This document shows positions 7,995-16,774 of a stretch of 64,000 nucleotides of DNA, one piece after another. Position 1 is the stretch's first letter, and each line of letters begins with the position of its first letter. The notes below the pieces were generated by a model, which ran no database searches, had not been told where the DNA came from, and saw nothing but the letters and a program-made list of their open reading frames with translations. The stretch comes from Nitrospira sp. Lineage in GTDB: Bacteria > Nitrospirota > Nitrospiria > Nitrospirales > Nitrospiraceae. Both the position numbers and the translations under genes were made by a program. The stretch covers positions 1-64,000 of the forward strand of contig VGXG01000001.1 in assembly GCA_016873395.1 (NCBI GenBank). Reading direction: 5' to 3'.

Positions 7995-9815
7995 ATGGGC
8001 CAAGCCGCTGAAGCGATCCGGACGACCAAGCAGACGACCTTGCAGAGGACGCTGACGACCGCCCTCAACGAACTCGGCGTGGAGGCCGCTCTGGTGGGCA
8101 TTTACGAGCGGGAGGGAGGCTCCCTCGTGGCGCAGGGGTCCCGCGGCTTTTCTCCCCGCGAGATACAGACTGTCCTGCGAACCCTCTCGGGCCAGGAGTC
8201 GTCGCTGCTGACCGCCACGGCTGCGGCCGGCGAGGAGGACTCGCACCGGGCCCTGCGCCTGCGCATGATCACGCCGGCCGCGAAGTCCTTGCTCGCGATG
8301 CCGCTTCGGCACAAGCAGCGGCTGTACGGCATCCTGGTGATCGGCCGAAAAGAAAGCGTCTCCTTCTCGAAGAAAGAAAAGAGCCTGATCGAGAGCGCCG
8401 GCGAGGAGATCACCGGCGCTCTGGAGCGGGCAGCGCTGTTCGACGGAACGCTGCTCCTCGCCGCACCGCTGGTCGTCCAGGAGCCGGCCCCAACCGTCGC
8501 CCCGGCCGGTCCAGCCGCCCTGGCCCCCTCGTCCTATGCCACACCCGAGGTGCAGGAACGGATTGCGGCACTGTTGAGCGACCAGACCCAGACCGTCCCG
8601 TTCGATCGCGCCTGGGTCACGTCCTACGATCCGATCGCCGGCGCCGTGGAAGTCTTGGGGCTCGCGGGAGACTACAAAGGTGAACTGAAAAAGGATCTCA
8701 AGCCTGGTCAGCGACTGGCCCTTGATAGCTCCGCCTCCGGCTGGGCGGTCCGGCACAGAAAACCGCGCGTCGACAACGACCTGGCCTCCACCCAAGGACG
8801 ATTCCTGGACCACAAACATCTCTTCAAGGACCGGTTCCGATCCTCCTTAGTCGTTCCCTTCTTCGTCCGTGGGCAGGTCGGGGGAACCGTCACGCTGGCC
8901 TCCAGGACGCCGACCCAGTACGGGCTTCCGGACGCTCGGGCACTGGAGCCTCTGATCGTCAAAGTGGTCGAGCTGCTCCAGGAGCCGCTTGCGCCCCAGG
9001 CCGCAAGGGCACAGCCAGGCGTTGTGGGCGAGCCCCAGGCCGAGCCGCCCCCACAGATTTCCCACGAACCCCTGATCAGAAAACAAGAACGTCAGGCGGC
9101 CCTCGGCGAGTTTAGCGCCTTTTTGGCGACGGAAATCCGCGAGCCGTTGGCATCGATCCGGGTTCAACTGGAGGAGGTCACCGGGGAGGGCATCCTGGAC
9201 TTCGATCCCCAGACCCGCGTCGAGAACGCCATGCGGGACCTGATCCGCATCGAAGCCATCCTTAACGAGATCCTGGACTTCGCCAAGCCCTTGGAGCTGA
9301 ACCGGCGCCTTTGCCGGGTGCCCGACATCATCGAGAACATGCTGACGGTGGTAGGCACCGAGCTGGACATGAATCGCACCAGGGTCACCAAGGACTACGC
9401 CGCGAACCTACCCCAGGTCCGGTGCGATGAAGCGAAGATGCAGCAGGTCTTCCTCAGCATTTTCAAGAATTCCCTTGAAGCCATGACCCCCGGCGGGCAC
9501 CTTCACATCGAAGTCACCCAGCAGAAGTCCGGCCGGACCCACGACGTGCAGATTACGATCAAGAACGACGGAGCCCCCATTCCCACCGAGCACGTCGGCA
9601 AGGTCTTCGAGCCGTTCTTTACCACCAAGCGGGCCGGCACCGGCCTGGGTCTGGCAACCGTGAAGAAAATCGTCGAAGAACATCAGGGACAGATCTCCAT
9701 CGCCAGCGGGCCGGGCCAGGGGACCACCGTCATCATCCGCCTCCCGCCCCCCGTCCATCGAGGCGGGCCATACCGGCGGCGGGGGCGCGGGCGGAGGCCG
9801 CCACGAAACCGTTGA
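7995..9815 (+). CDS. GAF-domain sensor kinase lacking the phospho-accepting histidine
   Basis: 606 residues, soluble. Two GAF-type sensor domains (about 15-150 and 185-330), a dimerisation helix region, then a HATPase domain (about 420-590) with an N-box-like FKNSLEAM, a G1-like NDGAPIP, an F-box FEPFFTTK and a G2 GTGLGLATVKKIV. In the H-box, where kinases read AHEIRNPL, the sequence is ATEIREPL: Thr379 replaces His. The ATP lid looks intact, so it may bind ATP without autophosphorylating on this helix, or act on another protein. ATG 7995 follows GGAGAG; a TTG at 7977 also opens the frame. No response regulator is adjacent. A basic Arg-rich tail ends the protein. Confidence 0.85.
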   Translation: MGQAAEAIRTTKQTTLQRTLTTALNELGVEAALVGIYEREGGSLVAQGSRGFSPREIQTVLRTLSGQESSLLTATAAAGEEDSHRALRLRMITPAAKSLLAMPLRHKQRLYGILVIGRKESVSFSKKEKSLIESAGEEITGALERAALFDGTLLLAAPLVVQEPAPTVAPAGPAALAPSSYATPEVQERIAALLSDQTQTVPFDRAWVTSYDPIAGAVEVLGLAGDYKGELKKDLKPGQRLALDSSASGWAVRHRKPRVDNDLASTQGRFLDHKHLFKDRFRSSLVVPFFVRGQVGGTVTLASRTPTQYGLPDARALEPLIVKVVELLQEPLAPQAARAQPGVVGEPQAEPPPQISHEPLIRKQERQAALGEFSAFLATEIREPLASIRVQLEEVTGEGILDFDPQTRVENAMRDLIRIEAILNEILDFAKPLELNRRLCRVPDIIENMLTVVGTELDMNRTRVTKDYAANLPQVRCDEAKMQQVFLSIFKNSLEAMTPGGHLHIEVTQQKSGRTHDVQITIKNDGAPIPTEHVGKVFEPFFTTKRAGTGLGLATVKKIVEEHQGQISIASGPGQGTTVIIRLPPPVHRGGPYRRRGRGRRPPRNR

Positions 9816-9821
9816 ATTCAC

Positions 9822-9898
9822 GTCCGAAAGTCTGAAAGTCGAAAGTCATTAATGTCCGAAGACCATGTCGCCAGACTTTCAGACTTTACGACTTTCCG
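9822..9898. repeat. intergenic hairpin array, AAAGTC/GACTTT family
   Basis: Left arm of repeated GAAAGTC units (9822-9847) and right arm of GACTTTC units (9871-9897) flank a 23-base loop. It starts directly behind the sensor kinase stop. Confidence 0.8.
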
Positions 9899-10024
9899 GC
9901 CTTTCTACAGCGGCGCGTCTTCCCTATTGACAGAGCCAACGGAGGCGTCTAAGATACGCGCACTCAACGAGACATCTTTCAGGCCTTGTCATTTTCTTCC
10001 ACATACTTACAAGGGGTGAGTCCA

Positions 10025-10393
10025 ATGAAAACACTCATCGGCATCGTTGTGGCGGTGGCGGGTATCGCCTTTACCCTCTCGCTGGCTCAGGCCAATCCGG
10101 CCCTGTTGCCCAAGCACCCCGGCTATCCTGGCGGAAACGCCGTGTCTCCGGTCACCGGCCAGCCACTGGCCAATGACAGCGGAGAGACGAACGCCGGCGG
10201 CGAAAAGGCCCTGCGCAATGCAGCAGGCTTTGCTGACTCGCATACCCGGCAGAACCTCTCCGACCCGAACAATGCGCGCATTGCGGAGAAGCATGGAGCA
10301 GGCCAGCTTCCCAAGGTCCAGGGGCCGCAGATCAAGATCGAGCCGCCTGTCAACAGCGCGACCAAGATCAAGGGCGAGCGGGTTATCAACTAA
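10025..10393 (+). CDS. small secreted protein of unknown function
   Basis: 122 residues with a clear signal peptide (MKTLIGIVVAVAGIAFTLS, cleavage after about AQA). The mature part is polar, rich in Gly, Asn and Pro, with no Cys and no recognised domain (LPKHPGYPGGNAVSP at its start). AGGGG precedes the ATG. It is monocistronic and ends in a strong terminator, consistent with good expression. An upstream in-frame start at 9986 would spoil the signal peptide. Function not recognised. Confidence 0.75.
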   Translation: MKTLIGIVVAVAGIAFTLSLAQANPALLPKHPGYPGGNAVSPVTGQPLANDSGETNAGGEKALRNAAGFADSHTRQNLSDPNNARIAEKHGAGQLPKVQGPQIKIEPPVNSATKIKGERVIN

Positions 10394-10413
10394 GCGGACA
10401 ACGCGGAAGTTTT

Positions 10414-10451
10414 AAAAAAGGGAGGTCGTCTTCTCGACGACCTCCCTTTTT
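10414..10451. terminator. bidirectional Rho-independent terminator
   Basis: An 11-base perfect stem (GGGAGGTCGTC / GACGACCTCCC) with a TTCTC loop, flanked by A6 on the left and T5 on the right. It serves the plus-strand secreted protein gene and the convergent minus-strand mpg gene. Confidence 0.95.
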
Positions 10452-10511
10452 ATTTTCGTGCGGGTCTAGGCCTGGCAGACAACAGCCGGTGGCCAAAGAG
10501 CGCCGAGGCAT

Positions 10512-10540
10512 CTGCCATGAGCCATACGCCATCAGCCATC
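10512..10540. repeat. solitary arm of the ATGGC/GCCAT repeat family
   Basis: Four GCCAT-type units in a row with no convincing partner arm nearby. It overlaps the 3' end of mpg: the mpg stop codon is read inside a GATGGCTGATGGCG stretch on the minus strand. Confidence 0.65.
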
Positions 10541-11077
10541 GACTCCTTTAAGACGGAACCGCCAGGGCTTTTTCGCCCATTCCCCAGCATAGTCCACGCC
10601 GATTCGTGGCGCGCGAACGATCCGAGATGCTGAAACTCGCCCTCCTCGATCTTCCAGCCAGAGCTCTTCACCCAGCGTCAGGTCCCACTTGTTCAAAGTT
10701 CGGTCGATGTGGAAGTGCCGACAGAGCCGGCCTGGCCCATCTACAAGTCCCTGACCATCCACCTCGACCGCACGGACCAGAATGGCGGCCGGATACCCTT
10801 CACGGTCCGTCACCACATTGAAGCAGTGGTGCATACCGTAGACCAGGTAAACATAGGCAACCCCGGCCCGGCCGAACATGACTTCGGTCCGAGCGGTTTT
10901 GCCACGCGAGGCGTGGGAGGCGCGGTCCTCCGGCCCGACGTAGGCTTCCACTTCGATAATCCGGCCCGCCAGCAGGCCGGTCTCGCTCTTCCGAACGAGA
11001 TGCTTGCCCAGCAGATCCCTGGCGACCTGCAAAGTGTCGCGTCTAAAAAAGGCCGGCGACAGAATTTTCTTCGGCAT
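10532..11077 (-). CDS. mpg: 3-methyladenine (alkyladenine) DNA glycosylase, AAG/Mpg family
   Basis: 181 residues from the ATG at 11077, the usual bacterial length. Motifs of the AAG fold: LARDLLGKHL-type N-terminus, GRIIEVEAYVGPEDRASHA with the catalytic Glu, and YVYLVYGMHHCFNVVT, the active-site strand. The enzyme excises alkylated and deaminated purines, starting base excision repair. An in-frame start 14 codons upstream exists but adds a non-conserved leader. The last codon and stop lie in a repeat arm. Monocistronic; ends toward the shared terminator. Confidence 0.92.
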   Translation of the reverse strand: MPKKILSPAFFRRDTLQVARDLLGKHLVRKSETGLLAGRIIEVEAYVGPEDRASHASRGKTARTEVMFGRAGVAYVYLVYGMHHCFNVVTDREGYPAAILVRAVEVDGQGLVDGPGRLCRHFHIDRTLNKWDLTLGEELWLEDRGGRVSASRIVRAPRIGVDYAGEWAKKPWRFRLKGVDG

Positions 11078-11093
11078 GGTCCACGACTTATCA

Positions 11094-11187
11094 GTCGAGA
11101 GGCGCGAGGCTAGAGGCACGGGGCGGGAGTAAAGTGCAACCGATTGTGCCCGTCTCTAGCCACTAGCCTCTCGCCGCGTGCCCTCCC
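11094..11187. repeat. intergenic hairpin array, GAGGC/GCCTC family
   Basis: Left arm GAGAGGCGCGAGGCTAGAGG (11097 on) pairs imperfectly with CTCTAGCCACTAGCCTCTCG (11153 on) around a loop of about 30 bases. It fills the whole gap between mpg and the stop of the receptor gene. Same unit family as the nuoE-nuoF spacer. Confidence 0.8.
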
Positions 11188-13227
11188 CTAAAAATACCAG
11201 GCCACGCCCCCCATTATATTCCTGGGCGTACCCGGCACAAAATGGATGTCGGTGACGGCCGGCTGGCCGCGCAACTGGGATTCGTAGAAAAATTGCGCCT
11301 GCCGCCAGTCCACGTCAAACAGGTTTTGAATCGTAAAGAAGGCTTCGAGGCGGCCCCGCTCCACCTTCACCGGCAGCCGGTAGCGGTTGACCCAATCAAA
11401 GACCGTGAACGGCTGGGCATAGGCCGTCCGGTTTACATCAGCCGGTCGCCGCCCCATGTGGATCATCTGGAGCGAGGAGGACAAGCCCATCGGATGCTGG
11501 ACGGTTAAGCCCGCCTGGGCAGTCAACTCAGGTGCCAGAGGGATCGCTTGCCCCGTACCGCGGAACTCGGCATGGGTGAGGGTCAAATCGCCTCGGAGCG
11601 TGAGCCAGTCCAGCAGGGTCAGCCTGGTTCCCAGCTCCGTCCCGTATCGTCTGGAGGCGCCCCTGATCTGGGTCGTCCCTGCATCGCCGACGAACACCAG
11701 CTCCGATTGCAGATCCAAGGCCCAGAGGGTGGCAAGCAACTCCACCCGATCCCATTGTTTGGTGCGAATCCCGACTTCATAGGCGGTGGCCCGAGGCAGA
11801 GTCTGGGCCGCCTGCCCGCTCACCACAGCCCGTGCATCATTGCTGTGAAAGCCGGTCCCGACGTTCAGGAAGAACTCAGTCCCCAGCCAGGGGCCGAGGA
11901 TCAGGTTGCCCTTGGTGCTCGCGATGACCGCATCGGTCCTCCCCTGGGGCTGCTGGGTGCAGGTCGCGCAAAGGTTCTGCACGTTGAACGTGAAGAAATC
12001 CGCTCGCGCGCCGCCGTTCACCCGCACCCAGGGAGTCGGCTGTAATTCCAATTTCAGGTAGGGCGAATAGGAGGCCTCCAGTACGGCGCTCTCCGAGGTG
12101 ACCGTCAGCAGCGCGCGCTGCTGTTGGTCGGCGATCCGCACACGGGCATCGTCCACGCGGGTCTGAACGCCCAAAGTTGCCGTCCCGTCTACGCCCATCA
12201 GGGTACCGCTCTGCCTGTACCCGACATCGCTCCCGTAGACCACCCGACGATCGCCCTGCTCGATCCCATCCCCATGCACCGGATCGTTAAGGAAGAAAGT
12301 GAAGTTGCTATACAGGTCCAGCTTGTAATACTGCGCATAGAGATCGGCAAAAATTTTTCCGCCGGTGCTCGTATCATAATGGTACCGCAGGGTGCCGGTG
12401 GCCCGATTCGTCCGTCCACCTTCAGACGGATCGACGGACCCAAACCGATCCAGCAATCCGGCAAAGACGGCGTAGACAGGAAGCTGGCCGGATGCGTTCC
12501 ACCGGCTCTGGTTATAGGTGCCGGTCAGGCTGAGCTCGGACCGTGGCGTAGGATTGATCGTCGCCTTAAGCAGCCCGTTGAACCGGTTGTAGCGGTTGGG
12601 ATTCAGAAAAGGGCCGTTGGTGAAATAGCCTTCCGCCGCCACCAGGGTCCGCAGCTTCCCCGTGGTCGGCGAGAACATCGTGAGATACCGTTGCGTGTCG
12701 AACTGCCCGCCCGCCGCCTGGATGAAGCCTTCCTTGACCTCGTCCCGCGTCACGAAATCCACCGCACCGCCCGTGTTGAAGTCCCCGAACTGGACGTGGT
12801 AGGGCCCTTTATAGACCTGAATCTCTTTGATCGTCTCCGGAATGATGAAGTTCAGGTCCGCATAGCCCTGCCCGTGGGCATGGCTGCGCATGTTCACCGG
12901 CATCCCGTCCCGGAAGACGGCGATGTCGGTCCCGTGGTCCGCGTCGAACCCGCGCAGAAAATACTGGTCGGCCTTGCCGGCCCCGCCGGAATGTTCCACG
13001 GTCAGAATGCCGGGGGCCAAGCGCAGGAGCATACCGGGGCGGCCTTGCGGCTGGAGGAGGATGTCCTTGTCCGGGATGACGTGTTCCGAAGAAGCGGCGA
13101 CCAGCCGCTCCGCAGCCACCGGGACTTCGGGGAGAACGACCGTGCCGTCGGCTGCCGGCTCATGGGCTTGCGCCATTAGCACAGGGAACAGAAGAAGGAC
13201 CAAAAAAATAACCGTCAGATTCAACAA
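11188..13227 (-). CDS. TonB-dependent outer membrane receptor, probably for nickel
   Basis: 679 residues: signal peptide (to about AQA-HEP), a plug domain (about 45-155, with PGMLLRLAPGI, QYFLRGFDADHGTDIAVFRDGMPVN and VYKGPYHVQFGDFNTGGAVDF) and a 22-strand barrel ending in aromatic WYF. The start must be TTG 13227 or 13224, because an in-frame TAA lies at 13243-13245; GGAG at 13238-13241 serves it. NikR is the next gene upstream on the same strand, 162 bases away, and NikR-linked TonB receptors in other bacteria take up nickel chelates. Substrate is therefore inferred from context. Confidence 0.88.
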   Translation of the reverse strand: MLNLTVIFLVLLLFPVLMAQAHEPAADGTVVLPEVPVAAERLVAASSEHVIPDKDILLQPQGRPGMLLRLAPGILTVEHSGGAGKADQYFLRGFDADHGTDIAVFRDGMPVNMRSHAHGQGYADLNFIIPETIKEIQVYKGPYHVQFGDFNTGGAVDFVTRDEVKEGFIQAAGGQFDTQRYLTMFSPTTGKLRTLVAAEGYFTNGPFLNPNRYNRFNGLLKATINPTPRSELSLTGTYNQSRWNASGQLPVYAVFAGLLDRFGSVDPSEGGRTNRATGTLRYHYDTSTGGKIFADLYAQYYKLDLYSNFTFFLNDPVHGDGIEQGDRRVVYGSDVGYRQSGTLMGVDGTATLGVQTRVDDARVRIADQQQRALLTVTSESAVLEASYSPYLKLELQPTPWVRVNGGARADFFTFNVQNLCATCTQQPQGRTDAVIASTKGNLILGPWLGTEFFLNVGTGFHSNDARAVVSGQAAQTLPRATAYEVGIRTKQWDRVELLATLWALDLQSELVFVGDAGTTQIRGASRRYGTELGTRLTLLDWLTLRGDLTLTHAEFRGTGQAIPLAPELTAQAGLTVQHPMGLSSSLQMIHMGRRPADVNRTAYAQPFTVFDWVNRYRLPVKVERGRLEAFFTIQNLFDVDWRQAQFFYESQLRGQPAVTDIHFVPGTPRNIMGGVAWYF

Positions 13228-13389
13228 TGGAACAAAACTCCGTTACTGCTTCCTGGTCCATCCCATTCCAAATTTCCGGCGGGTGGTGCCGACCTGGGAA
13301 CCCGTCCGCCTGCAACGCAAGGGGTTCCCCACGGGGGGATGGGTGGAGTGAGGACGGACGGGTTGGTCGGCGACAGGACCCGCCGAAAA

Positions 13390-13806
13390 TCAACTCAGCC
13401 CCTTCCCGGTGGTCGTCATGGTCAGCTTGCCGTGCTTCACTCCCTTGGTCGCAATGAGGGTGTCGGCGACTTTTTTGATTTCGCTGCCACGGCCCCGGAC
13501 GACCAGCACCTCCAGACAACGGTCATGGTCCAGGTGGACGTGCATGGTCGAGAGGATGAGGCGGTGATGATGGTGCTGGATGTCGGTGAGCTTCTCGGTC
13601 AGGTCGTGGACGTGATGGTCATAGACAATCGTGATAGTCCCGACCGTCTCCTTGTTCTCGTCCCACTGTTGCCCGACCAGGTTGTCTCGGATCAGGTCGC
13701 GCAGCGCTTCCGACCTGGTCGCATAGTTCTTGCGCGCGAGCAACCGGTCGAAGTCATCCAGCAGATGATGATCCAGCGACACCCCGAACCGGACCAGCTT
13801 CTTCAT
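13390..13806 (-). CDS. nikR: nickel-responsive transcriptional regulator NikR
   Basis: 138 residues. A ribbon-helix-helix DNA-binding domain (1-45: [17 protein letters not shown]...[10 protein letters not shown]) is followed by an ACT-like metal domain. The four square-planar nickel ligands align with the Escherichia coli spacing: His78, His89, His91 and Cys97 ([10 protein letters not shown]). Extra histidines (HHHH at 78-81) may bind weakly. A perfect palindrome overlaps the region directly upstream of its ATG, suggesting autoregulation, and it probably also controls the receptor gene that follows. Confidence 0.95.
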   Translation of the reverse strand: MKKLVRFGVSLDHHLLDDFDRLLARKNYATRSEALRDLIRDNLVGQQWDENKETVGTITIVYDHHVHDLTEKLTDIQHHHHRLILSTMHVHLDHDRCLEVLVVRGRGSEIKKVADTLIATKGVKHGKLTMTTTGKGLS

Positions 13807-13818
13807 GCTACCTCTTTA

Positions 13819-13845
13819 GTGCTACGATTAATAAAAACGTAGCAC
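13819..13845. promoter_or_regulatory. probable NikR operator
   Basis: Perfect 8-base inverted repeat GTGCTACG / CGTAGCAC with an 11-base AT-rich spacer, 12 bases upstream of the nikR start codon. Total span (27 bp) suits a NikR tetramer, whose known sites are widely spaced palindromes. Confidence 0.75.
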
Positions 13846-13936
13846 GACAATAGCGCCGTCGGCTCGGCTGTGTCAACCAGCCGGCCTCCTCTAGCAACCA
13901 GTCCCTGACGCCCAACTTGACAGCCAAGCAGCAGGC

Positions 13937-13955
13937 GTATATGTTTGCCATATAC
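13937..13955. promoter_or_regulatory. palindrome upstream of brnT, candidate autoregulatory operator
   Basis: Perfect GTATATG / CATATAC arms with a five-base spacer, ending 16 bases before the brnT ATG and overlapping a likely -10 region. BrnA antitoxins repress their own operon, so a ribbon-helix-helix operator is expected here. Confidence 0.55.
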
Positions 13956-13971
13956 ATGAAGATGTCTGCGC

Positions 13972-14292
13972 ATGGATGACTTGGCACAGGTAGAGGGGTT
14001 CGATTGGGACGAGGGCAACCTCAGGAAAAACTGGGAACGGCACCACGTCACGCCGTGGGAGTGCGAGCAGGTCTTCTTCAACCGGCCGCTTGTCGTCGCC
14101 GATGACAAAACCCACTCCACGCAGGAGGCCCGATACTACGGGCTCGGCCAGACCGATGGAGAACGGCTGTTATTTCTCGTGTTCACCGTGCGAGGGAGCC
14201 GGATACGGATCATCTCGGCGAGAGACATGAGTAGAAAGGAGCGGAGCCGCTATCATGAACAAGCTCAAAAAGAAACCGAAATTCAAGAGTGA
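13972..14292 (+). CDS. brnT: BrnT-type ribonuclease toxin
   Basis: 106 residues matching the BrnT pattern: FDWDEGN at the start, NWERHHVTPWECEQVFFNRP, then RLLFLVFTVRGSRIRIISARDMSRKERSRYHE. The C-terminal Arg, Ser-Ala-Arg and Glu-Arg-x-x-Tyr positions are those of the RelE-like BrnT fold, which cleaves RNA. The 3' end overlaps the antitoxin gene by 38 bases, in the toxin-first order usual for brnTA. Confidence 0.85.
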   Translation: MDDLAQVEGFDWDEGNLRKNWERHHVTPWECEQVFFNRPLVVADDKTHSTQEARYYGLGQTDGERLLFLVFTVRGSRIRIISARDMSRKERSRYHEQAQKETEIQE

Positions 14293-14542
14293 ACAGGAAG
14301 AAGCAGATTTCTGGTCAACCCACGATTCGACCGAGTACGTGGACTATACCAAAGCAACCCGTGCCCTGTTCCCGAACCTGAAACCGTCCACCGAGACTAT
14401 CTCGCTCAGACTGCCCAAATCGCTGCTCGACCAGCTCAAGACCCTGGCCAACAAGCGCGACGTCCCCTACCAAACCCTCCTGAAACTCTTCCTCGCCGAC
14501 CGCATCGCCCAGGAATGGAAGGGCAAGCCGGTTAAAGCGTAA
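14255..14542 (+). CDS. brnA: BrnA/CopG-type antitoxin
   Basis: 95 residues. A Lys-rich N-terminus binds the toxin; the motif FWSTHDSTEYVDYTKA is typical of this antitoxin family, and SLRLPKSLLDQLKTLANKRDVPYQTLLKLFLADRI is the ribbon-helix-helix DNA-binding part. It overlaps the toxin gene and presumably both neutralises BrnT and represses the operon. Confidence 0.82.
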   Translation: MNKLKKKPKFKSEQEEADFWSTHDSTEYVDYTKATRALFPNLKPSTETISLRLPKSLLDQLKTLANKRDVPYQTLLKLFLADRIAQEWKGKPVKA

Positions 14543-14726
14543 CCGTGAAGTGTTTCCCGGTCCTCCGGCAAACCTCCGGTGCCAGAAAAATGACTCCCGA
14601 TGTCTTTTTTTTCGCCCAACCCTTGGATTGTAACGAAAATACACGGACTGCGTGATTTGAGAAAAAGACCCCCGTACAGTTTCTTTACCACCATCCCCAT
14701 TTCCGCTCATATTTTTAGATCACACG

Positions 14727-15193
14727 CTAAGCTTGTTTGCGTGAAAACCACTGACGATCATAATAGGAAATGATTTCTGCAATGACGACCATCAGATTTC
14801 TTCCCGCTGCGGAGTAATCGCAGACAGGCCCAAGGTCAAAATTTCCCACAGAATCGACATCCTTCCAGTCGTCAACCATTGAAACGTGAGTCGTTGAGGT
14901 AACCACTGGTGATGACTTCATATGCTTTGAATGATTGCAAAGTGCCTGTATCAGCCTAAAGCTTTCAAGCTTGTATATTTCGTTGTAGAACACCTCTTCA
15001 GAAGTGCGCGCGGGTTTCTCATGCGAATAGCCTGGCGCAATCCACTCGCGAAGATGGGTAAGCCCCATGATCACATACATGAGATCCACGGTCTGTTTTT
15101 GATCCGATTCTGACAATCGAGTGCAATACGTTTAATAGAACTGAAGAAGAACTCGGGAGATTCAAAGTCAAAGAATTGAGATTGCTTGTTCAT
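14727..15193 (-). pseudogene. hypothetical protein, likely one gene split by a frameshift
   Basis: Two minus-strand frames abut. An ATG at 15193 opens 40 codons (MNKQSQFFDFESPEFFFSSI...) closed at 15071. In another frame, 129 residues run from TTG 15116 to 14727 (SESDQKQTVDLMYVIMGLTHL...). The second has no ATG near its start and an in-frame TAA 18 bases upstream. One base inserted near 15117 would join them smoothly (RIALD then LSESDQ) into about 155 residues. The DNA is clearly richer in A+T than its neighbours, suggesting recent acquisition. No family recognised; the product looks soluble and helical. A sequencing error is as possible as a real lesion. Confidence 0.5.
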
Positions 15194-15340
15194 GTACTTT
15201 ATAGCTTATTCCCGTCTCACGGAAGGCGGCCTGGGCGTCTCTCACTGCGCGCGTCCAGCGAGCACTTTTCGAAGTGCGCGATGCGTGAGCACGGAGAGCA
15301 GCCGGGCCACCCCATCCCCCAGCATCAGCCGAGGTTCCCC

Positions 15341-16774
15341 CTATTCTCCCTCTATGGGGATGTACAGGAAGTTGCCCTGGCGGTTGATCAGCAGAAGGGT
15401 GAGCTCTTTGTTCTTGATGGGATCCACGAGCCGTTGGAAGACGCCCAGATTGGCCGCTGGGCGGCGGTTGACCTCCAGGATCACGTCGCCGGTCATCAGG
15501 CCGGTCTGGTCAGCCAGGCTGCCCTCCTCCACGCCTGAGACCACGACGCCGGACGTTGAACTCAGTCCGAGCTGACCGGCCATCGCAGGCGTCAGCTCAT
15601 CCACCATCAGCCCGCTGAGCGGATGGGTGGGCGCCACCGTGCGGGCCGGCGATGGCGCACGGCGCGGGCGCTCTCGCGGCGCTTCCTGCACGATCAAGTC
15701 CGCCTGGAGCGGCTTGCCGTCTCTCATGAGATCCAGACGATGTCGGCTGCCGATCGGCGCACCGCCGATCCAGTTGCGGAGGCGAGCGGCGTCCAACACC
15801 TCCTTGCCGTCGAACCGCACGATCACGTCGCCCCGCTTGAGCCCCGCCCTCTCAGCCGACCCCTTTGGCAGCACATCCGTGACGATTGCGCCCTTCACAT
15901 CGGGCAGCCGGAACAGTTTGCCCAGGGGCGGCGTGACGTCTTGCGTGGACGCGCCCAGGAAGCCCCGGATCACCCGGCCCGTCTTGACCAAGCTCTGCAT
16001 CGCCGCCCGCGCCATGTTGCTGGGGATGGCGAACCCCACCCCCACGCTGCTGCCCGTGTTGCTGGCGATGGCGGTGTTGATCCCAACCAACTCGCCCTTG
16101 ATGTTGACCAGCGCGCCGCCGGAGTTACCGGGGTTGATCGGCGCGTCCACCTGGATGAAATCTTCGTAGTCCGCCACGCCGACATCCGCCCGGCCGACCG
16201 CGCTAACGATGCCGAACGTCACGGTCTGGTTCAGCCCCATCGGGTTCCCGATGGCCAGCACGAAATCGCCCACCGCGAGTTGGGTCGAATCGCCCCAGGG
16301 GACGGCAGGCAGGCCGGTGGCCCCGATCTTCACCACCGCCACGTCCGTCTTGGGGTCCGTGGCCACGACGCGTCCTTTGAACTGCCGCCGGTCCGCCAGC
16401 AGGACCTCGACCGAGACGGCTTCGGCCACGACGTGGTTGTTCGTGATGATGTAGCCGTCGGGAGAGACGATCACACCCGACCCCTGCCCGACCTGTTTCT
16501 GCGGGGGCCCTTCCGGGAAGAGCCCGAACGGCAGCCCCATGTCATTGAACAGTTGGTCGCGCACCAGCACCGTGGTGGCGATGTTGACCACGGCCGGGAT
16601 GACCCTGGCGGCGGTGCTCTTGACCTGGGCTTGCAGGTCCGCAGCGGCGGAGTTCGTGACGGCGGCTAAGCGGTCCGCTGCGCGGGCTGGTGCGCCGACC
16701 ATCGACAGGATGAACCAGGCCAGGAGGCAGCGCGCGAGGGTCACCGGCAAGATAGTCTTTCTATTTCTTCCCAT
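15341..16774 (-). CDS. DegP/HtrA-type periplasmic serine protease
   Basis: 477 residues: signal peptide (cleaved near ARAADR, about residue 33), trypsin-like domain with catalytic His114 (TNNHVV), Asp144 (KTDVAVV) and Ser218 (GNSGGAL), then two PDZ domains (about 260-365 and 388-472). It degrades or refolds damaged envelope proteins. A proline-rich linker with two Arg-rich stretches joins the PDZ domains. The start overlaps the end of the DsbA-like gene by 14 bases, so the protease and thiol protein are translated together, fitting an envelope protein-quality unit. DegQ or DegS-like roles cannot be separated. Confidence 0.93.
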   Translation of the reverse strand: MGRNRKTILPVTLARCLLAWFILSMVGAPARAADRLAAVTNSAAADLQAQVKSTAARVIPAVVNIATTVLVRDQLFNDMGLPFGLFPEGPPQKQVGQGSGVIVSPDGYIITNNHVVAEAVSVEVLLADRRQFKGRVVATDPKTDVAVVKIGATGLPAVPWGDSTQLAVGDFVLAIGNPMGLNQTVTFGIVSAVGRADVGVADYEDFIQVDAPINPGNSGGALVNIKGELVGINTAIASNTGSSVGVGFAIPSNMARAAMQSLVKTGRVIRGFLGASTQDVTPPLGKLFRLPDVKGAIVTDVLPKGSAERAGLKRGDVIVRFDGKEVLDAARLRNWIGGAPIGSRHRLDLMRDGKPLQADLIVQEAPRERPRRAPSPARTVAPTHPLSGLMVDELTPAMAGQLGLSSTSGVVVSGVEEGSLADQTGLMTGDVILEVNRRPAANLGVFQRLVDPIKNKELTLLLINRQGNFLYIPIEGE

